Shown: positions 32,939-40,708 of the stretch, in pieces
Numbering within the stretch: position 1 is the stretch's first letter
Layout: every line of letters starts with the position of its first letter
Source of the DNA: a virus
DNA length: 63,741 nucleotides
IMG/VR virus record: IMGVR_UViG_3300048804_000006
Span: 1-63,741 of that record
Strand: one strand, 5' to 3'
The notes under the pieces: model-generated
The model's input: the letters and a program-made list of their open reading frames with translations, nothing else
Told to the model about the DNA's origin: nothing
Database searches by the model: none
Position numbers and translations under genes: made by a program

Positions 32939-33014
32939 TTAATCGCCTGCAATACCAATAGATAAATAGTGAGATTAGTCCTGCTGCTCCGATCGCTACT
33001 GCTATTGGTTCCAT
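32784..33014 (-). CDS. overlapping gene: small N-terminal membrane protein, 76 residues
   Basis: ATG 33014 has AAAGGTG six bases upstream, a better start signal than the gene that overlaps it. Residues 5-22 (AVAIGAAGLISLFIYWYC) form one membrane helix; the rest is highly charged. 155 bases are shared with the zincin-like frame, a degree of overlap seen in Rz/Rz1-like pairs. If only one of the two is real, this has the better start but the other the better motif. Confidence 0.5.
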   Translation of the reverse strand: MEPIAVAIGAAGLISLFIYWYCRRLNDPHRQDKLPYQSVIQQDGADPKSERDHLQRREGNWMERKVGNDTGQTADV

Positions 33015-33024
33015 TTAGTCACCT

Positions 33025-34122
33025 TTAAGCAATCACCACTCCAAATGAACCAACGACAGTCCACTTTCCATTCGTGTAAAGCAGTGTCACGGCCTGTCCT
33101 AATGCCGCCATTGTGATGGTTGTGAATCCTGCTCCACCGCCATCAGGAGTAATGACATCCGTTTGTCCGCCGGATGTAAGCGTTTTAAGGACGATATATT
33201 TTACCTGCCCCTCTACTCCTGCCGCGAGAGTTAGGACAGTCCCTACTCCATTGGTCACGACATGAGTTATCGCCGTTTGGACGCTAATAGCCCCCGCAGA
33301 TGAGACAATATCAGGTGTGCCGCTGTGGACGAATTTGGTCACAGATTTAAGTGCTCCTGTTCCCGCTGGAGTAATAACAACATCAAGATTATCTCCGCCT
33401 GTTCCCGCCGTTTCTGCCGTGACATTTACCGAGGCTCCCTGTACGCCGGTGAAGGTCAGGCGTTCGTAGTTGGAAGCGTCGGTATTAAGAATGGAAACGG
33501 ATGCTGCGGTTTTAACGTCAAGTGGCTTTTGAGGTAAAATGGTCCCGATGCCGACGTTGTTTACAAAGTAAGTCACTCCCGCCGCATTCACCCACCCAGA
33601 TACTGCTCCCGTAGAGGTCAGAAACACTGCTTGAGGCAACTGGACGCTCGTCGGCGTCTGTGCTGCAAGCGTACCCGTGCTGTCCACCGTACAGGTCAAG
33701 CTGGTAAGCCATGCAGTGATATACATTGTCACTGGGCCAGTAGGATGAATGACTGTAGTGCCGACGATGGAATCTGTCGTTGAGGTTCGCCAGCCTGCAA
33801 GAGTCGCATCAGCCTGATTTGAGAAAGTCAGGGTGGTGGTGCTTCTGGCAATCGTACCAAGGAATCCTGAATTGACTATCGCCGGACCCTTGGAGATGGA
33901 AGGGGAGGCGTAGACTGGGGCGGGGGTTTTGTCGCCGATTGTACCGGGCGCAGAAAGGTCAACACTACTGGCCTTCACTGCCCAATTCGTACCATCATAG
34001 CAAACATAAGTTAATTTAGTGTTGGTCTCATATAACTCCGAGCCAACGGAAACGCCTGTCGGTTTTGCATCGGTTGATAGACCAATAAATCTCTGGATTG
34101 TGGTAACGAGAATTGCGGCCAT
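33025..34122 (-). CDS. virion fibre-like protein, 365 residues
   Basis: N-terminal 50 residues (IGLSTDAKPTGVSVGSELYE, TYVCYDGTNW) form a small beta domain shared with the 50-residue protein upstream; the rest is Thr/Val/Gly-rich beta repeats, with NVGIGTILPQKPLDV-like features of phage fibre shafts. Probably a head fibre or neck appendage as it follows decoration-like genes. Start ATG 34122 behind GGAGGGCC. Confidence 0.6.
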   Translation of the reverse strand: MAAILVTTIQRFIGLSTDAKPTGVSVGSELYETNTKLTYVCYDGTNWAVKASSVDLSAPGTIGDKTPAPVYASPSISKGPAIVNSGFLGTIARSTTTLTFSNQADATLAGWRTSTTDSIVGTTVIHPTGPVTMYITAWLTSLTCTVDSTGTLAAQTPTSVQLPQAVFLTSTGAVSGWVNAAGVTYFVNNVGIGTILPQKPLDVKTAASVSILNTDASNYERLTFTGVQGASVNVTAETAGTGGDNLDVVITPAGTGALKSVTKFVHSGTPDIVSSAGAISVQTAITHVVTNGVGTVLTLAAGVEGQVKYIVLKTLTSGGQTDVITPDGGGAGFTTITMAALGQAVTLLYTNGKWTVVGSFGVVIA

Positions 34123-34136
34123 TGCGAGGCCCTCCT

Positions 34137-34289
34137 TTATTTAATGGACCATGCCGATCCGTTATAGACGTAGGTTAGTTTTGTATCATATTCATAAAAT
34201 TCTGACCCGGTAGGCGCGTCAGTAGTTGGTTTGACATCGCCTGACAATCCGACATATCGTTTGATTATTCCGATCAATGTAACAGCCAT
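34137..34289 (-). CDS. 50-residue paralog of the fibre N-terminal domain
   Basis: ATG 34289 after GAGGATAGTGTG. The whole protein aligns with the first 50 residues of 33025-34122: IIKRYVGLSGDVKPT against TIQRFIGLSTDAKPT, and TKLTYVYNGSAW against TKLTYVCYDGTNW. It is a free-standing copy of that domain in tandem and may compete for, or share, its docking site. Confidence 0.78.
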   Translation of the reverse strand: MAVTLIGIIKRYVGLSGDVKPTTDAPTGSEFYEYDTKLTYVYNGSAWSIK

Positions 34290-34310
34290 CACACTATCCT
34301 CATGTTAAGG

Positions 34311-34342
34311 CCGGGGAGGGCCAGTCGCGCACCCTCCACCGG
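34311..34342 (-). other. intercistronic hairpin
   Basis: CCGG(T)GGAGGG pairs with CCCTCC(C)CGG around an 11-base loop between a decoration-like gene and the 50-residue gene. No U-tract follows. It is one of several strong stems located right after highly expressed virion genes. Confidence 0.6.
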
Positions 34343-34354
34343 GAATGGGGTTAA

Positions 34355-34891
34355 TTAAAGCAGAGCCTCCACGTAGGCACCCGCATCAATGGGAGCGTAC
34401 AGGAGTCCGAATCGCAGAGTCCCGGCAGTTGCATCGGCAACCGAAGACAGGAACCCGATCTTTCCAAGGCTATCGACACCTAAAACTGTCGGAGCCATTC
34501 CGAGAATCATGGTGATATTCCCGAGGGCAAAGTAGGAAATGCCGGGAGCTGCGGTAACTGCCACAGCCTGCCCAACGGTAATTCCGTCAAAGCTGATCCG
34601 GCGACCGTAAGCGAAGGTATCCATGCTGGTACAAACCGTGGAGATGGCGGCCACGGCAACGGATGGGGTGTTCTGGATGTAGTTGAAAACAGCCTGGCAA
34701 GCCCCGGCGATGGTTGTTCCAACTTCAGCCCACAGGCCAAGAACTTTGATCCGGTTGACAACCTTGAAGGGATATGTTTGCGCCTTTGTTCCCCAAACGG
34801 TGTAGGAAATATCTGCCGTCTCAACAAACAATCCATTGTTAAGATCGCCGACCACTCCAATTGTTGAAGCACTGTAATTTCTTGAAGACAT
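34355..34891 (-). CDS. putative capsid decoration protein, 178 residues
   Basis: Low-charge, beta-rich, Ala/Val/Gly-rich protein encoded downstream of the major capsid gene, without named motifs. Size and position fit a head decoration or stabiliser protein. Start ATG 34891 after AATAGGAGGATTCA. It is separated from its neighbour by a strong hairpin, as are other virion genes here. Confidence 0.5.
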   Translation of the reverse strand: MSSRNYSASTIGVVGDLNNGLFVETADISYTVWGTKAQTYPFKVVNRIKVLGLWAEVGTTIAGACQAVFNYIQNTPSVAVAAISTVCTSMDTFAYGRRISFDGITVGQAVAVTAAPGISYFALGNITMILGMAPTVLGVDSLGKIGFLSSVADATAGTLRFGLLYAPIDAGAYVEALL

Positions 34892-34900
34892 TGAATCCTC

Positions 34901-35074
34901 CTATTTCCCCTTTTTCACAGGGGCTTCGGCTTTGACTGGCTCCGGTGCCGGTTCATGGTTAATTTCGGGTTTTGCAACTTTAGCCTTGGGGATCGCTGCA
35001 ATCGCCAACGTAATCTCCTCCTTGGCAATCTGACGGGCGACTTCCATCACCCACGCCATTTCATCTCGTAACAT
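34901..35074 (-). CDS. 57-residue Lys/Ala/Pro-rich protein
   Basis: ATG 35074 follows GAGAGGAGGTAAA. The first 30 residues form an amphipathic helix (AWVMEVARQIAKEEITLAI); the rest is a Pro/Lys/Glu-rich disordered tail (EPAPEPVKAEAPVKKGK). Excellent start signal between two virion genes. Possibly a small scaffold or head-associated protein; no family recognised. Confidence 0.7.
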   Translation of the reverse strand: MLRDEMAWVMEVARQIAKEEITLAIAAIPKAKVAKPEINHEPAPEPVKAEAPVKKGK

Positions 35075-35091
35075 TTTACCTCCTCTCCGAA

Positions 35092-35121
35092 CGGGATGGC
35101 CCTTGCTTACAGGCCACCCCG
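35092..35121 (-). other. intercistronic hairpin
   Basis: CGGGGTGGCC pairs with GGCCATCCCG (one G-U pair) across a 10-base loop in the gap after 35133-35627. No U-tract, so a transcript-protecting or processing role is more likely than termination. Confidence 0.6.
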
Positions 35122-35132
35122 AACAGATTGAT

Positions 35133-35627
35133 TTAGATCACCGCCTGCGCTGTCACATTGGCATCCTGGAACCGCCCACCGCTGAGAATCGCGATTGCGG
35201 AACCAACCGACGCAACACCCGGATCAGCAATGCACAGCCTGAATCCGATGTGGTTGGCGAGCAGCATAGCCGCCTTGACTTCAATCACATAGAACACCGG
35301 GGTGCCGGTTGCAACCGGGATGAGGCCAGCCGCAGCCGTGGTCGTCCAAGTCCGCGCACCATGGACATCACCGTTCGCGAGGATCAGCGAGGTCTCATAG
35401 CGGTAGTACGGGAACATGATCTGAGTGGCAACGGAAGGGGTAACATCCAGGCAGGATTCGACAGTAACTACCGCCGCTGCAATAGGAGACCCAAAAGCGA
35501 TTACGATCAATGCCTGATCGAAATTCTGCATCAAACACACGACAGGACTTTTAGCCGCCGCCAGATCGTTAATGTCTTTCGGCGTATACAGGTTTACGAG
35601 ATGGACATCTTCTAATTTTACTTTCAT
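35133..35627 (-). CDS. putative head protein, 164 residues
   Basis: First gene after the capsid gene; hydrophobic and beta-rich with AVVTVESCLDVTPS and GARTWTTTAAAG, but no known motif. Its size and position suit a decoration or head-stabilising protein. ATG 35627 has AAAAGGAGATC upstream, and strong hairpins lie on both sides of it. Confidence 0.55.
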   Translation of the reverse strand: MKVKLEDVHLVNLYTPKDINDLAAAKSPVVCLMQNFDQALIVIAFGSPIAAAVVTVESCLDVTPSVATQIMFPYYRYETSLILANGDVHGARTWTTTAAAGLIPVATGTPVFYVIEVKAAMLLANHIGFRLCIADPGVASVGSAIAILSGGRFQDANVTAQAVI

Positions 35628-35649
35628 GATGATCTCCTTTTCTTGTTAT

Positions 35650-35668
35650 GGGGGAGATCACCTCCCCC
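35650..35668 (-). other. intercistronic hairpin after the capsid gene
   Basis: GGGGGAG and CTCCCCC make a perfect 7-bp stem with a 5-base loop directly downstream of the capsid stop, no U-tract. Likely to protect or process the abundant capsid mRNA, or to slow polymerase. Confidence 0.65.
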
Positions 35669-35700
35669 GTTTAAGTTGACCGTTTACAATTTACCGCTTA

Positions 35701-37011
35701 CTACCGAGACGCGAGGACCACGAAATCCGACTGAGTTGCAGCAGCGGTCCCCTTGTAGGGAGTTAAAGCTGTTGCACGAACAGGTTGGCCGTCGACGCGC
35801 AGAACGAACCGGAAAACTTGCTCATCATAGATGAATCTCACGTGGATCGACACATCGGACTGGACCCCACCCTTCTGGGCCAGAATGTACCCACCGAAGT
35901 TGGCAAGGATGATATCACCCACATCGCCAAGAGCACTCGCCTGTTCAATCGGGATGACCGGGCGACCCAAAAGCGATCCATAGGGTGCGCCACTGATTCC
36001 ACCGGGCGGCATGTAGATCAACTGCCCACCCAAGCCTACAGCAAGGCTCATCTGATACATCTGCGGGAGGCACATCTGGTTGACGTACCAAGCGGAATTG
36101 AGATAACTTCCGGCAAATATGCGAGCCGACATGTTGATGACATTCTGCGCAACGATGGTATCCGCAGCCTGCCCACCCTCTTTGGCAACCGTGACCAAGC
36201 AACCGGAATTGAGAATGCCCAGAGGCTGTCCCGCACCCGTCCCACGAAGGATTGAATCGTCCACAACGAACGCGAACTCAGCGGGAAACGCTGCACGAAT
36301 GAAACCTTCGAGAGCTGCCGCATCTGCCAGAAGTTCGTCGGTCGCGTAACACAGGCCGATTAACTTATGGAGATTGAGTTCGATCTTGCGGAACTTCGGT
36401 TTCGACTTGGTTTTCTCGTCGGCTTCGTCGGCCCAGTAAGCCTGAATCCCACCCTGTCTGGAGCCGGTTGCGCGGGAGGTCTCGTCAACACCATTGATCT
36501 TGATGGAGTTGGCGTTTGCGCTGATCGGCTGAGGACGGCACCTGGGGGCCAAAATCGCCTGAGACACGAGATCTTTCAGGAGGTCGTTGACAAAATCCTG
36601 CTGCACAAGGAATCCGCCATCGGACTGTACGGTTTCGTTGAGGCCGGATGCCGCTGCATTGAACAGTCTGGGGTCTGCCGAGCCACCCGGACGCGCTGCG
36701 TTAACTACCGCAACCATCTGAGCGCCGAGGGAGCCGAATTTCTCCTTGTCGGTGCGAACAGCGGGTTTATCGACATGACTCTGAACTGTCTTGGCCGGTT
36801 CGGAAGCGGTAAGCCCTGCCGCAACTCGTTCTTGGCGCTCAGAGGTATTCACGGATGCTTTGATGTTTTCGACCTCATCCAGCATCTCGTTTTTCAGGGA
36901 GACTTCACTGGCAATGAGTTCACGGTTTTCTGCCGTGGCTTTCGCATCGATATCCGCAACCTTCTTCATGAGATTGGCGATATCCTGCTTGTACTGACTG
37001 ATTGTTTTCAT
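35701..37011 (-). CDS. major capsid protein, HK97 fold (with scaffold-like N-terminus)
   Basis: 436 residues from ATG 37011 (AGGAGGATCTATA upstream); a longer frame into the protease gene is not used. Residues 1-95 form the coiled-coil delta/scaffold domain cut by the prohead protease; the rest is the HK97 fold with LNETVQSDGGFLVQQDFVNDL, the E-loop region GGIQAYWADEADEKTKSKP, GTGAGQPLGILN and GRPVIPIEQASALGDVGD. It builds the icosahedral head. Confidence 0.93.
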   Translation of the reverse strand: MKTISQYKQDIANLMKKVADIDAKATAENRELIASEVSLKNEMLDEVENIKASVNTSERQERVAAGLTASEPAKTVQSHVDKPAVRTDKEKFGSLGAQMVAVVNAARPGGSADPRLFNAAASGLNETVQSDGGFLVQQDFVNDLLKDLVSQAILAPRCRPQPISANANSIKINGVDETSRATGSRQGGIQAYWADEADEKTKSKPKFRKIELNLHKLIGLCYATDELLADAAALEGFIRAAFPAEFAFVVDDSILRGTGAGQPLGILNSGCLVTVAKEGGQAADTIVAQNVINMSARIFAGSYLNSAWYVNQMCLPQMYQMSLAVGLGGQLIYMPPGGISGAPYGSLLGRPVIPIEQASALGDVGDIILANFGGYILAQKGGVQSDVSIHVRFIYDEQVFRFVLRVDGQPVRATALTPYKGTAAATQSDFVVLASR

Positions 37012-37036
37012 TATAGATCCTCCTGTTGAATAATTG

Positions 37037-37981
37037 TTATTTTGATGGAGCGGCAACTTCCGCCCTACATAGCAATTCCGAGACGCGATCACGTTTTGCC
37101 TGTTCAACTACCACCGGAGCCGCGACATCACGCTTTGGCTCGACCGGAGCTACCGGCTCGACAATGGGAGTTACGAGCGGATTGGATATAGGAGGATCGG
37201 CATCACGCTTCTCATCCTGATAACCTTTCGCTATGATCGTCTTGGCCTGCTTATCGCTGAACCCTGCATCACGTAGGGCCTTTTCCGCTGATCGTTTGAG
37301 TTTGGATGCCGACTGGTTACGATGGCTGAGAGAGTCGGGGACTTTCGCGTAGATTGAGAGGTCGTAGGAACCCTCGACTGGCTGGCCGTCATAGATCCGG
37401 TCGATCATCCCGCAATCCAATGCTTCCTGAGCAGTCATCCAGGTTTCTGCCTCCATCATAGGCAGCATCTCTTCCTTTTTCATGCCGGTTTTCTTGGCAT
37501 AGTCGTTGGCTATGGAGTCGTTGATTTTGGAATGTAACGCCATCTCCTTCTGCATATCATCACAGAGTTCCTGAAGGTCGTCCTCATTGAAGTAACCGAG
37601 GATGTCAATCATCGACATCGCCTTATGAATCATAATGAATCCGCCATCAACCATCTCGATCTCATTGGCACCCATCATCATGAACGAGGCTGCGGAGGCG
37701 GATAGCCCGTCTACGTGCGCGATTACGTTGGCCTTGTGCTGCTCAATGCAGGTTTTCATTGCCCGAGCCGCGAAGATATCGCCACCGGATGAGTCGATTC
37801 GGAGATGGATTGTATCGGCAGTGATTGCATTGAACTCCTTGATCCACTCTTGGTGGTCGATCCCGAACCAGCCGCCGATGTCGCCGTAAAGGTAGATAGT
37901 CGCCTCGGTGGGGGACTTGTCAGTGATGGATTCGCGTTTATTCGACCGTGATCGCACGGAAGTCTTATGGGTTATCAACAT
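37037..37981 (-). CDS. prohead protease, ClpP/S14-like
   Basis: 314 residues from ATG 37981 (AAGGAGGCCCCA in front). Motifs: LRIDSSGGDIFAARAM (about 67-82), catalytic Ser in GLSASAASFMMM (about 95-106), His in GGFIMIHKAM (about 118-127) and Asp near IDRIYDG. It cuts scaffold and capsid N-termini during head maturation. A Pro/Val-rich C-terminal tail (about 260-314) may be the scaffold-like part. It follows the tiny Cys-rich peptide gene by 11 bases. Confidence 0.92.
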   Translation of the reverse strand: MLITHKTSVRSRSNKRESITDKSPTEATIYLYGDIGGWFGIDHQEWIKEFNAITADTIHLRIDSSGGDIFAARAMKTCIEQHKANVIAHVDGLSASAASFMMMGANEIEMVDGGFIMIHKAMSMIDILGYFNEDDLQELCDDMQKEMALHSKINDSIANDYAKKTGMKKEEMLPMMEAETWMTAQEALDCGMIDRIYDGQPVEGSYDLSIYAKVPDSLSHRNQSASKLKRSAEKALRDAGFSDKQAKTIIAKGYQDEKRDADPPISNPLVTPIVEPVAPVEPKRDVAAPVVVEQAKRDRVSELLCRAEVAAPSK

Positions 37982-37992
37982 TGGGGCCTCCT

Positions 37993-38115
37993 TTATCGGC
38001 AAGAGTGACAAGATGAACATTGCCTACAAATCTTACCTTTGCTGTTTATTATGTCCAAGGGAAAAGTCATTTTAGCCATCTTCTCTATTTTCGGCTTCTC
38101 ATATTTTTTGTTCAT
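37993..38115 (-). CDS. 40-residue peptide with CxxCxxCxxC end (RiPP-precursor-like)
   Basis: ATG 38115 overlaps the stop of the preceding Cys-rich gene (ATGA); stop TAA runs into the AGGAGG site of the protease gene. The peptide has a Lys/Glu-rich, leader-like start (MNKKYEKPKIEKM), a hydrophobic turn (FPLDIINSKGK) and a tip CRQCSSCHSCR with four Cys at three-residue steps. The YxKPxIE start and Cys tip look like precursors of radical-SAM-modified peptides, from memory. No maturase is recognised; a metal-binding peptide is the main alternative. Confidence 0.7.
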   Translation of the reverse strand: MNKKYEKPKIEKMAKMTFPLDIINSKGKICRQCSSCHSCR

Positions 38116-38336
38116 TTGGCTTTTCCCAAACACCTTCCATCCGCGTCAAGATGAACATCCATGCAACCGCATTGATAAACACCGGGAATTGGACTAACAT
38201 TGAATTTGCACTCTCCATTGTCACAAGTCAGGCCGACCTTCCGTAATTTGCAACCGTTGACTGTCCACCAGTTGCATTCCTTGGCTTCGCAAAAGTATCG
38301 ACCATTGCATTTTCTGAACACGCCCGACCGTTTCAC
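38112..38336 (-). CDS. Cys-rich small protein, 74 residues
   Basis: ATG 38336 overlaps the portal/methyltransferase stop by 4 bases. Nine cysteines are spread as KCNGRYFCEAKECNWW, GCKLRK, TCDNGECKF and YQCGCMDVHL, with DGRCLGKAK near the end, a pattern fit for zinc or disulfide-rich folding. Coupled on both sides, between the portal and the RiPP-like peptide. Not recognised. Confidence 0.75.
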   Translation of the reverse strand: MKRSGVFRKCNGRYFCEAKECNWWTVNGCKLRKVGLTCDNGECKFNVSPIPGVYQCGCMDVHLDADGRCLGKAK

Positions 38337-40222
38337 TTTTCCACCTTGGCAACAATGATTAAATGTCTTTCCGCAGCCTCATCAAACTCCTCTTCGGGAT
38401 GGGTGTAAATGTCCAAGATAGAGAAATTGTTTTTCTTCATCAAATTGACAAACTCGTTTACGGTAACAAACGATTCTTTCGACCCATCGATTCTTTCCAC
38501 ATCTGAATAAACATAAAGAGTCATCATCCCTTTCTTCTTGAGAACTCGGTCAATTTCAGGGATGCTCTTATTCATGTTGGTAGAATGCAAAACACTTAAC
38601 GAGAACACAGAATCAAAGGAATTGTCGGAGAATTTTAACGACTCCGCACTCCCGACTTGGAAATCTATCTCAACACCAGCGTCTTTTGCGTTTTGCTTGG
38701 CTATCTCTATCGCTTCAGGAACGATGTCGATTGCGGTTACTTTGAGTCCTGCCAAAGCGAACAGGATTGAATCGCGACCGTTACCGCAACCAATTTCCAA
38801 GATGGATTTCTTACTCTTCACTAACAATTCCTGAGCGAAACTCTGAGCCAATTGAGATGATTGCATAGATTCCGTCCAATGAGCGTCACCCTCTTCGTAA
38901 ATCTTTTTCCACGGAACCTTTTCCTTTTTCTGATTTACTATATTCGCAGGCTTGGCCTCTTTCGGAGCTGTCGGATTAGAGGTTACGGTTGGTTTCGATT
39001 GATTTTTCATCCACTCATCTATTTTACTGAGCGGGATCATATTGTTAACTGCTATAAATGGCTCGTCGGCGTATGCGTCGGGGAATGGATCGAAGTTTTC
39101 CTTCCGGCGTATGTCGTTGATGGTCATCCCGCCGATCCCAGACATTGTTTTATAGTAAGCGGCGCGATCCGCATTGTTGCCACGGAGTAAGCCATCGAAG
39201 TTATGGCGGAAATAAAGGAATTGCTTGAATCGCTCGTTGTCGGAGAGTAATTGGAGATCGAGATTCTGTTCAAAGTTGATTGCAACCGGCAATAAAGAAT
39301 CTACAACATACGAAATTTGTTCATTTTCTATGTTGTTGTTGGTGGAGCTTTGCATCGCTTTCAGTTTGTGGACCGGGAGATTGAACCATCTCGCGATCTC
39401 CGGGATTTGGAACTCGCGGGACTCTAAAAATTGTGCGTCCTCAGGCGGGATGCCGATTTTCTCTAACTTCATCCCCTCTTGGAGCAATAAAACTCGGTGA
39501 GCATTGGATAACCCTTCGTATTCCTCAGCAAACGCCTCCCTGAACGCCTTCGGATCTTTCATTGTGCCGGGATGAGATACAGCAACTCCCGGATGCGAGC
39601 CTTGGCCGAAGAATAGCGATCCAAAGGTCTCCATCGCCATCCCGAGGCCGATTGATTTCCGAGCCATCGCGATTACAGAGTAGCCTTGGAAGCCGTCGAA
39701 TCCGAGTCCGGGGATATGGAGGATCTTGTCACGGGTGAAGGTGTAAGTTTGGGTGTCTACGGTGATTTTATAAACGAGTTGGCCGTCTTCCATTGTAGGT
39801 GTCACACGATTAGGGGATATCGGCCAGAGTTGAGTAATTTCCCCGTAGCCGTTGCGGACCTTCTCAGCATAACAGTTCCCCCATGTCATTAAGTGAGCGA
39901 TCATAGTTGACCGGCCTACGCTGGCAGTCATGATGGGATTGAATGCGGAATGGAGGACGTGGAATAGTCGCCGGTCGCGGACTTCAACTGTTTTCTTGTT
40001 GGCGCTTTGGAGGAGATGGAGCGGTAAAGTTGATAGCGAACCGGAGTAGAGGTTGATTGCATTCCAGACAGCTGAGTAGGTGAGGGCAGATGACTCGTTA
40101 ACATTGGAGCCGGAGATATCCTGCGAGCCAGCGAGATTCCATAGAGAAGGCTGCCAGCTTTTCTCATCGCTGAGGGATAAATTAATGAATGGGAGTCTCG
40201 GCAACCGTCCAACAATCGACAT
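38333..40222 (-). CDS. HK97-type portal protein fused to an SAM methyltransferase
   Basis: 629 residues. About 1-405 is an HK97-like portal (YSAVWNAINLYSGSLSTLP near 50; LEKIGIPPEDAQFLESREF; EIARWFNLPVHKL); about 405-440 a Pro/Lys linker; about 440-629 a class I methyltransferase (SILEIGCGNGRDSILFALAG, then VTAIDIV, FDSVFSLSVLH). The reading frame is continuous. Portals are dodecamers at one head vertex, so each head would carry twelve methyltransferase domains. Substrate unknown; a capture of a neighbouring enzyme gene is likely. Start ATG 40222 has a poor binding site. Confidence 0.9.
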   Translation of the reverse strand: MSIVGRLPRLPFINLSLSDEKSWQPSLWNLAGSQDISGSNVNESSALTYSAVWNAINLYSGSLSTLPLHLLQSANKKTVEVRDRRLFHVLHSAFNPIMTASVGRSTMIAHLMTWGNCYAEKVRNGYGEITQLWPISPNRVTPTMEDGQLVYKITVDTQTYTFTRDKILHIPGLGFDGFQGYSVIAMARKSIGLGMAMETFGSLFFGQGSHPGVAVSHPGTMKDPKAFREAFAEEYEGLSNAHRVLLLQEGMKLEKIGIPPEDAQFLESREFQIPEIARWFNLPVHKLKAMQSSTNNNIENEQISYVVDSLLPVAINFEQNLDLQLLSDNERFKQFLYFRHNFDGLLRGNNADRAAYYKTMSGIGGMTINDIRRKENFDPFPDAYADEPFIAVNNMIPLSKIDEWMKNQSKPTVTSNPTAPKEAKPANIVNQKKEKVPWKKIYEEGDAHWTESMQSSQLAQSFAQELLVKSKKSILEIGCGNGRDSILFALAGLKVTAIDIVPEAIEIAKQNAKDAGVEIDFQVGSAESLKFSDNSFDSVFSLSVLHSTNMNKSIPEIDRVLKKKGMMTLYVYSDVERIDGSKESFVTVNEFVNLMKKNNFSILDIYTHPEEEFDEAAERHLIIVAKVEK

Positions 40223-40278
40223 TAATTAACGCATTGCCTTCACACTTTCCCGAGGTGTTGATGCCTGTGGTTATCTTT

Positions 40279-40327
40279 GGGGGAAGCTGGCAGGGATTCC
40301 AGTTTTCAGGCCGTCGCCTTATCCCCC
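40279..40327 (-). other. leader hairpin upstream of the portal gene
   Basis: GGGGGA (40327-40322) pairs with TCCCCC (40284-40279); a nested CTGG/CCAG helix sits in the loop. It lies in the 110-base gap between the small membrane gene and the portal, whose ribosome binding site is weak, so it may affect portal translation. Nothing else was seen in the gap. Confidence 0.55.
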
Positions 40328-40332
40328 TAGGT

Positions 40333-40533
40333 TTATTTGCTCTTCATCGCCAACGCAATGAGAATTAACAGAAACCCTCCGACCGAGAATCCGACCCACG
40401 GGGCCAAAAGCCATAATCCGTAGCCGGTTAATGCCAAGCCGCTGAAAAGAAAAAAATCCCGTATGTCGAATGAATTGCTAATCGACGAAGCGAGAGATCC
40501 AAAGGCTTGGGAGAGTTTGTTTATAATTCCCAT
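40333..40533 (-). CDS. small membrane protein with two helices, 66 residues
   Basis: Two hydrophobic helices (FLFSGLALTGYGLWLLAPW and GFSVGGFLLILIALAM), separated by a short turn and preceded by an amphipathic 25-residue stretch. It sits upstream of the portal gene, downstream of promoter P3. Function unknown; similar two-span peptides are often found next to portal genes. Confidence 0.7.
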   Translation of the reverse strand: MGIINKLSQAFGSLASSISNSFDIRDFFLFSGLALTGYGLWLLAPWVGFSVGGFLLILIALAMKSK

Positions 40534-40610
40534 CGGTTAGTGTCGCATAATCAAATAGTCCTGTGAGTTTTATGGGCGGGTAGAACAATCGTTCCACCCC
40601 GTTTGGTAGA

Positions 40611-40639
40611 GAAATAAACTAAAATTGTGGGATTGTCAA
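40611..40639 (-). promoter_or_regulatory. sigma-70 promoter P3
   Basis: TTGACA (40639-40634), 17-bp spacer, TATTTC (40616-40611), preceded by AAAATAATTC. It is placed to drive the small membrane protein, portal and head genes. This is the weakest -10 of the family. Confidence 0.6.
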
Positions 40640-40673
40640 GAATTATTTTTGGTATGTAGGCGGGATTGTTGGA

Positions 40674-40708
40674 TTTAATATAGTAGATTAAATTAGAATA
40701 AATCCCCC
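40674..40708. promoter_or_regulatory. operator-like AT-rich inverted repeat
   Basis: GGATTTAATATAGTAG on one side and TTAGAATAAATCC on the other share GGATTTA/TAAATCC ends. It includes TAGATTAAATTAG, matching the palindrome near promoters P1, P4 and P5. It overlaps the end of the PAPS-reductase-like gene and precedes P3. Confidence 0.45.

Noticed and set aside
36367-37029. 220-codon open frame on the plus strand under the capsid gene
   Set aside because: Antisense shadow of a GC-richer, highly certain capsid gene; no start signal.
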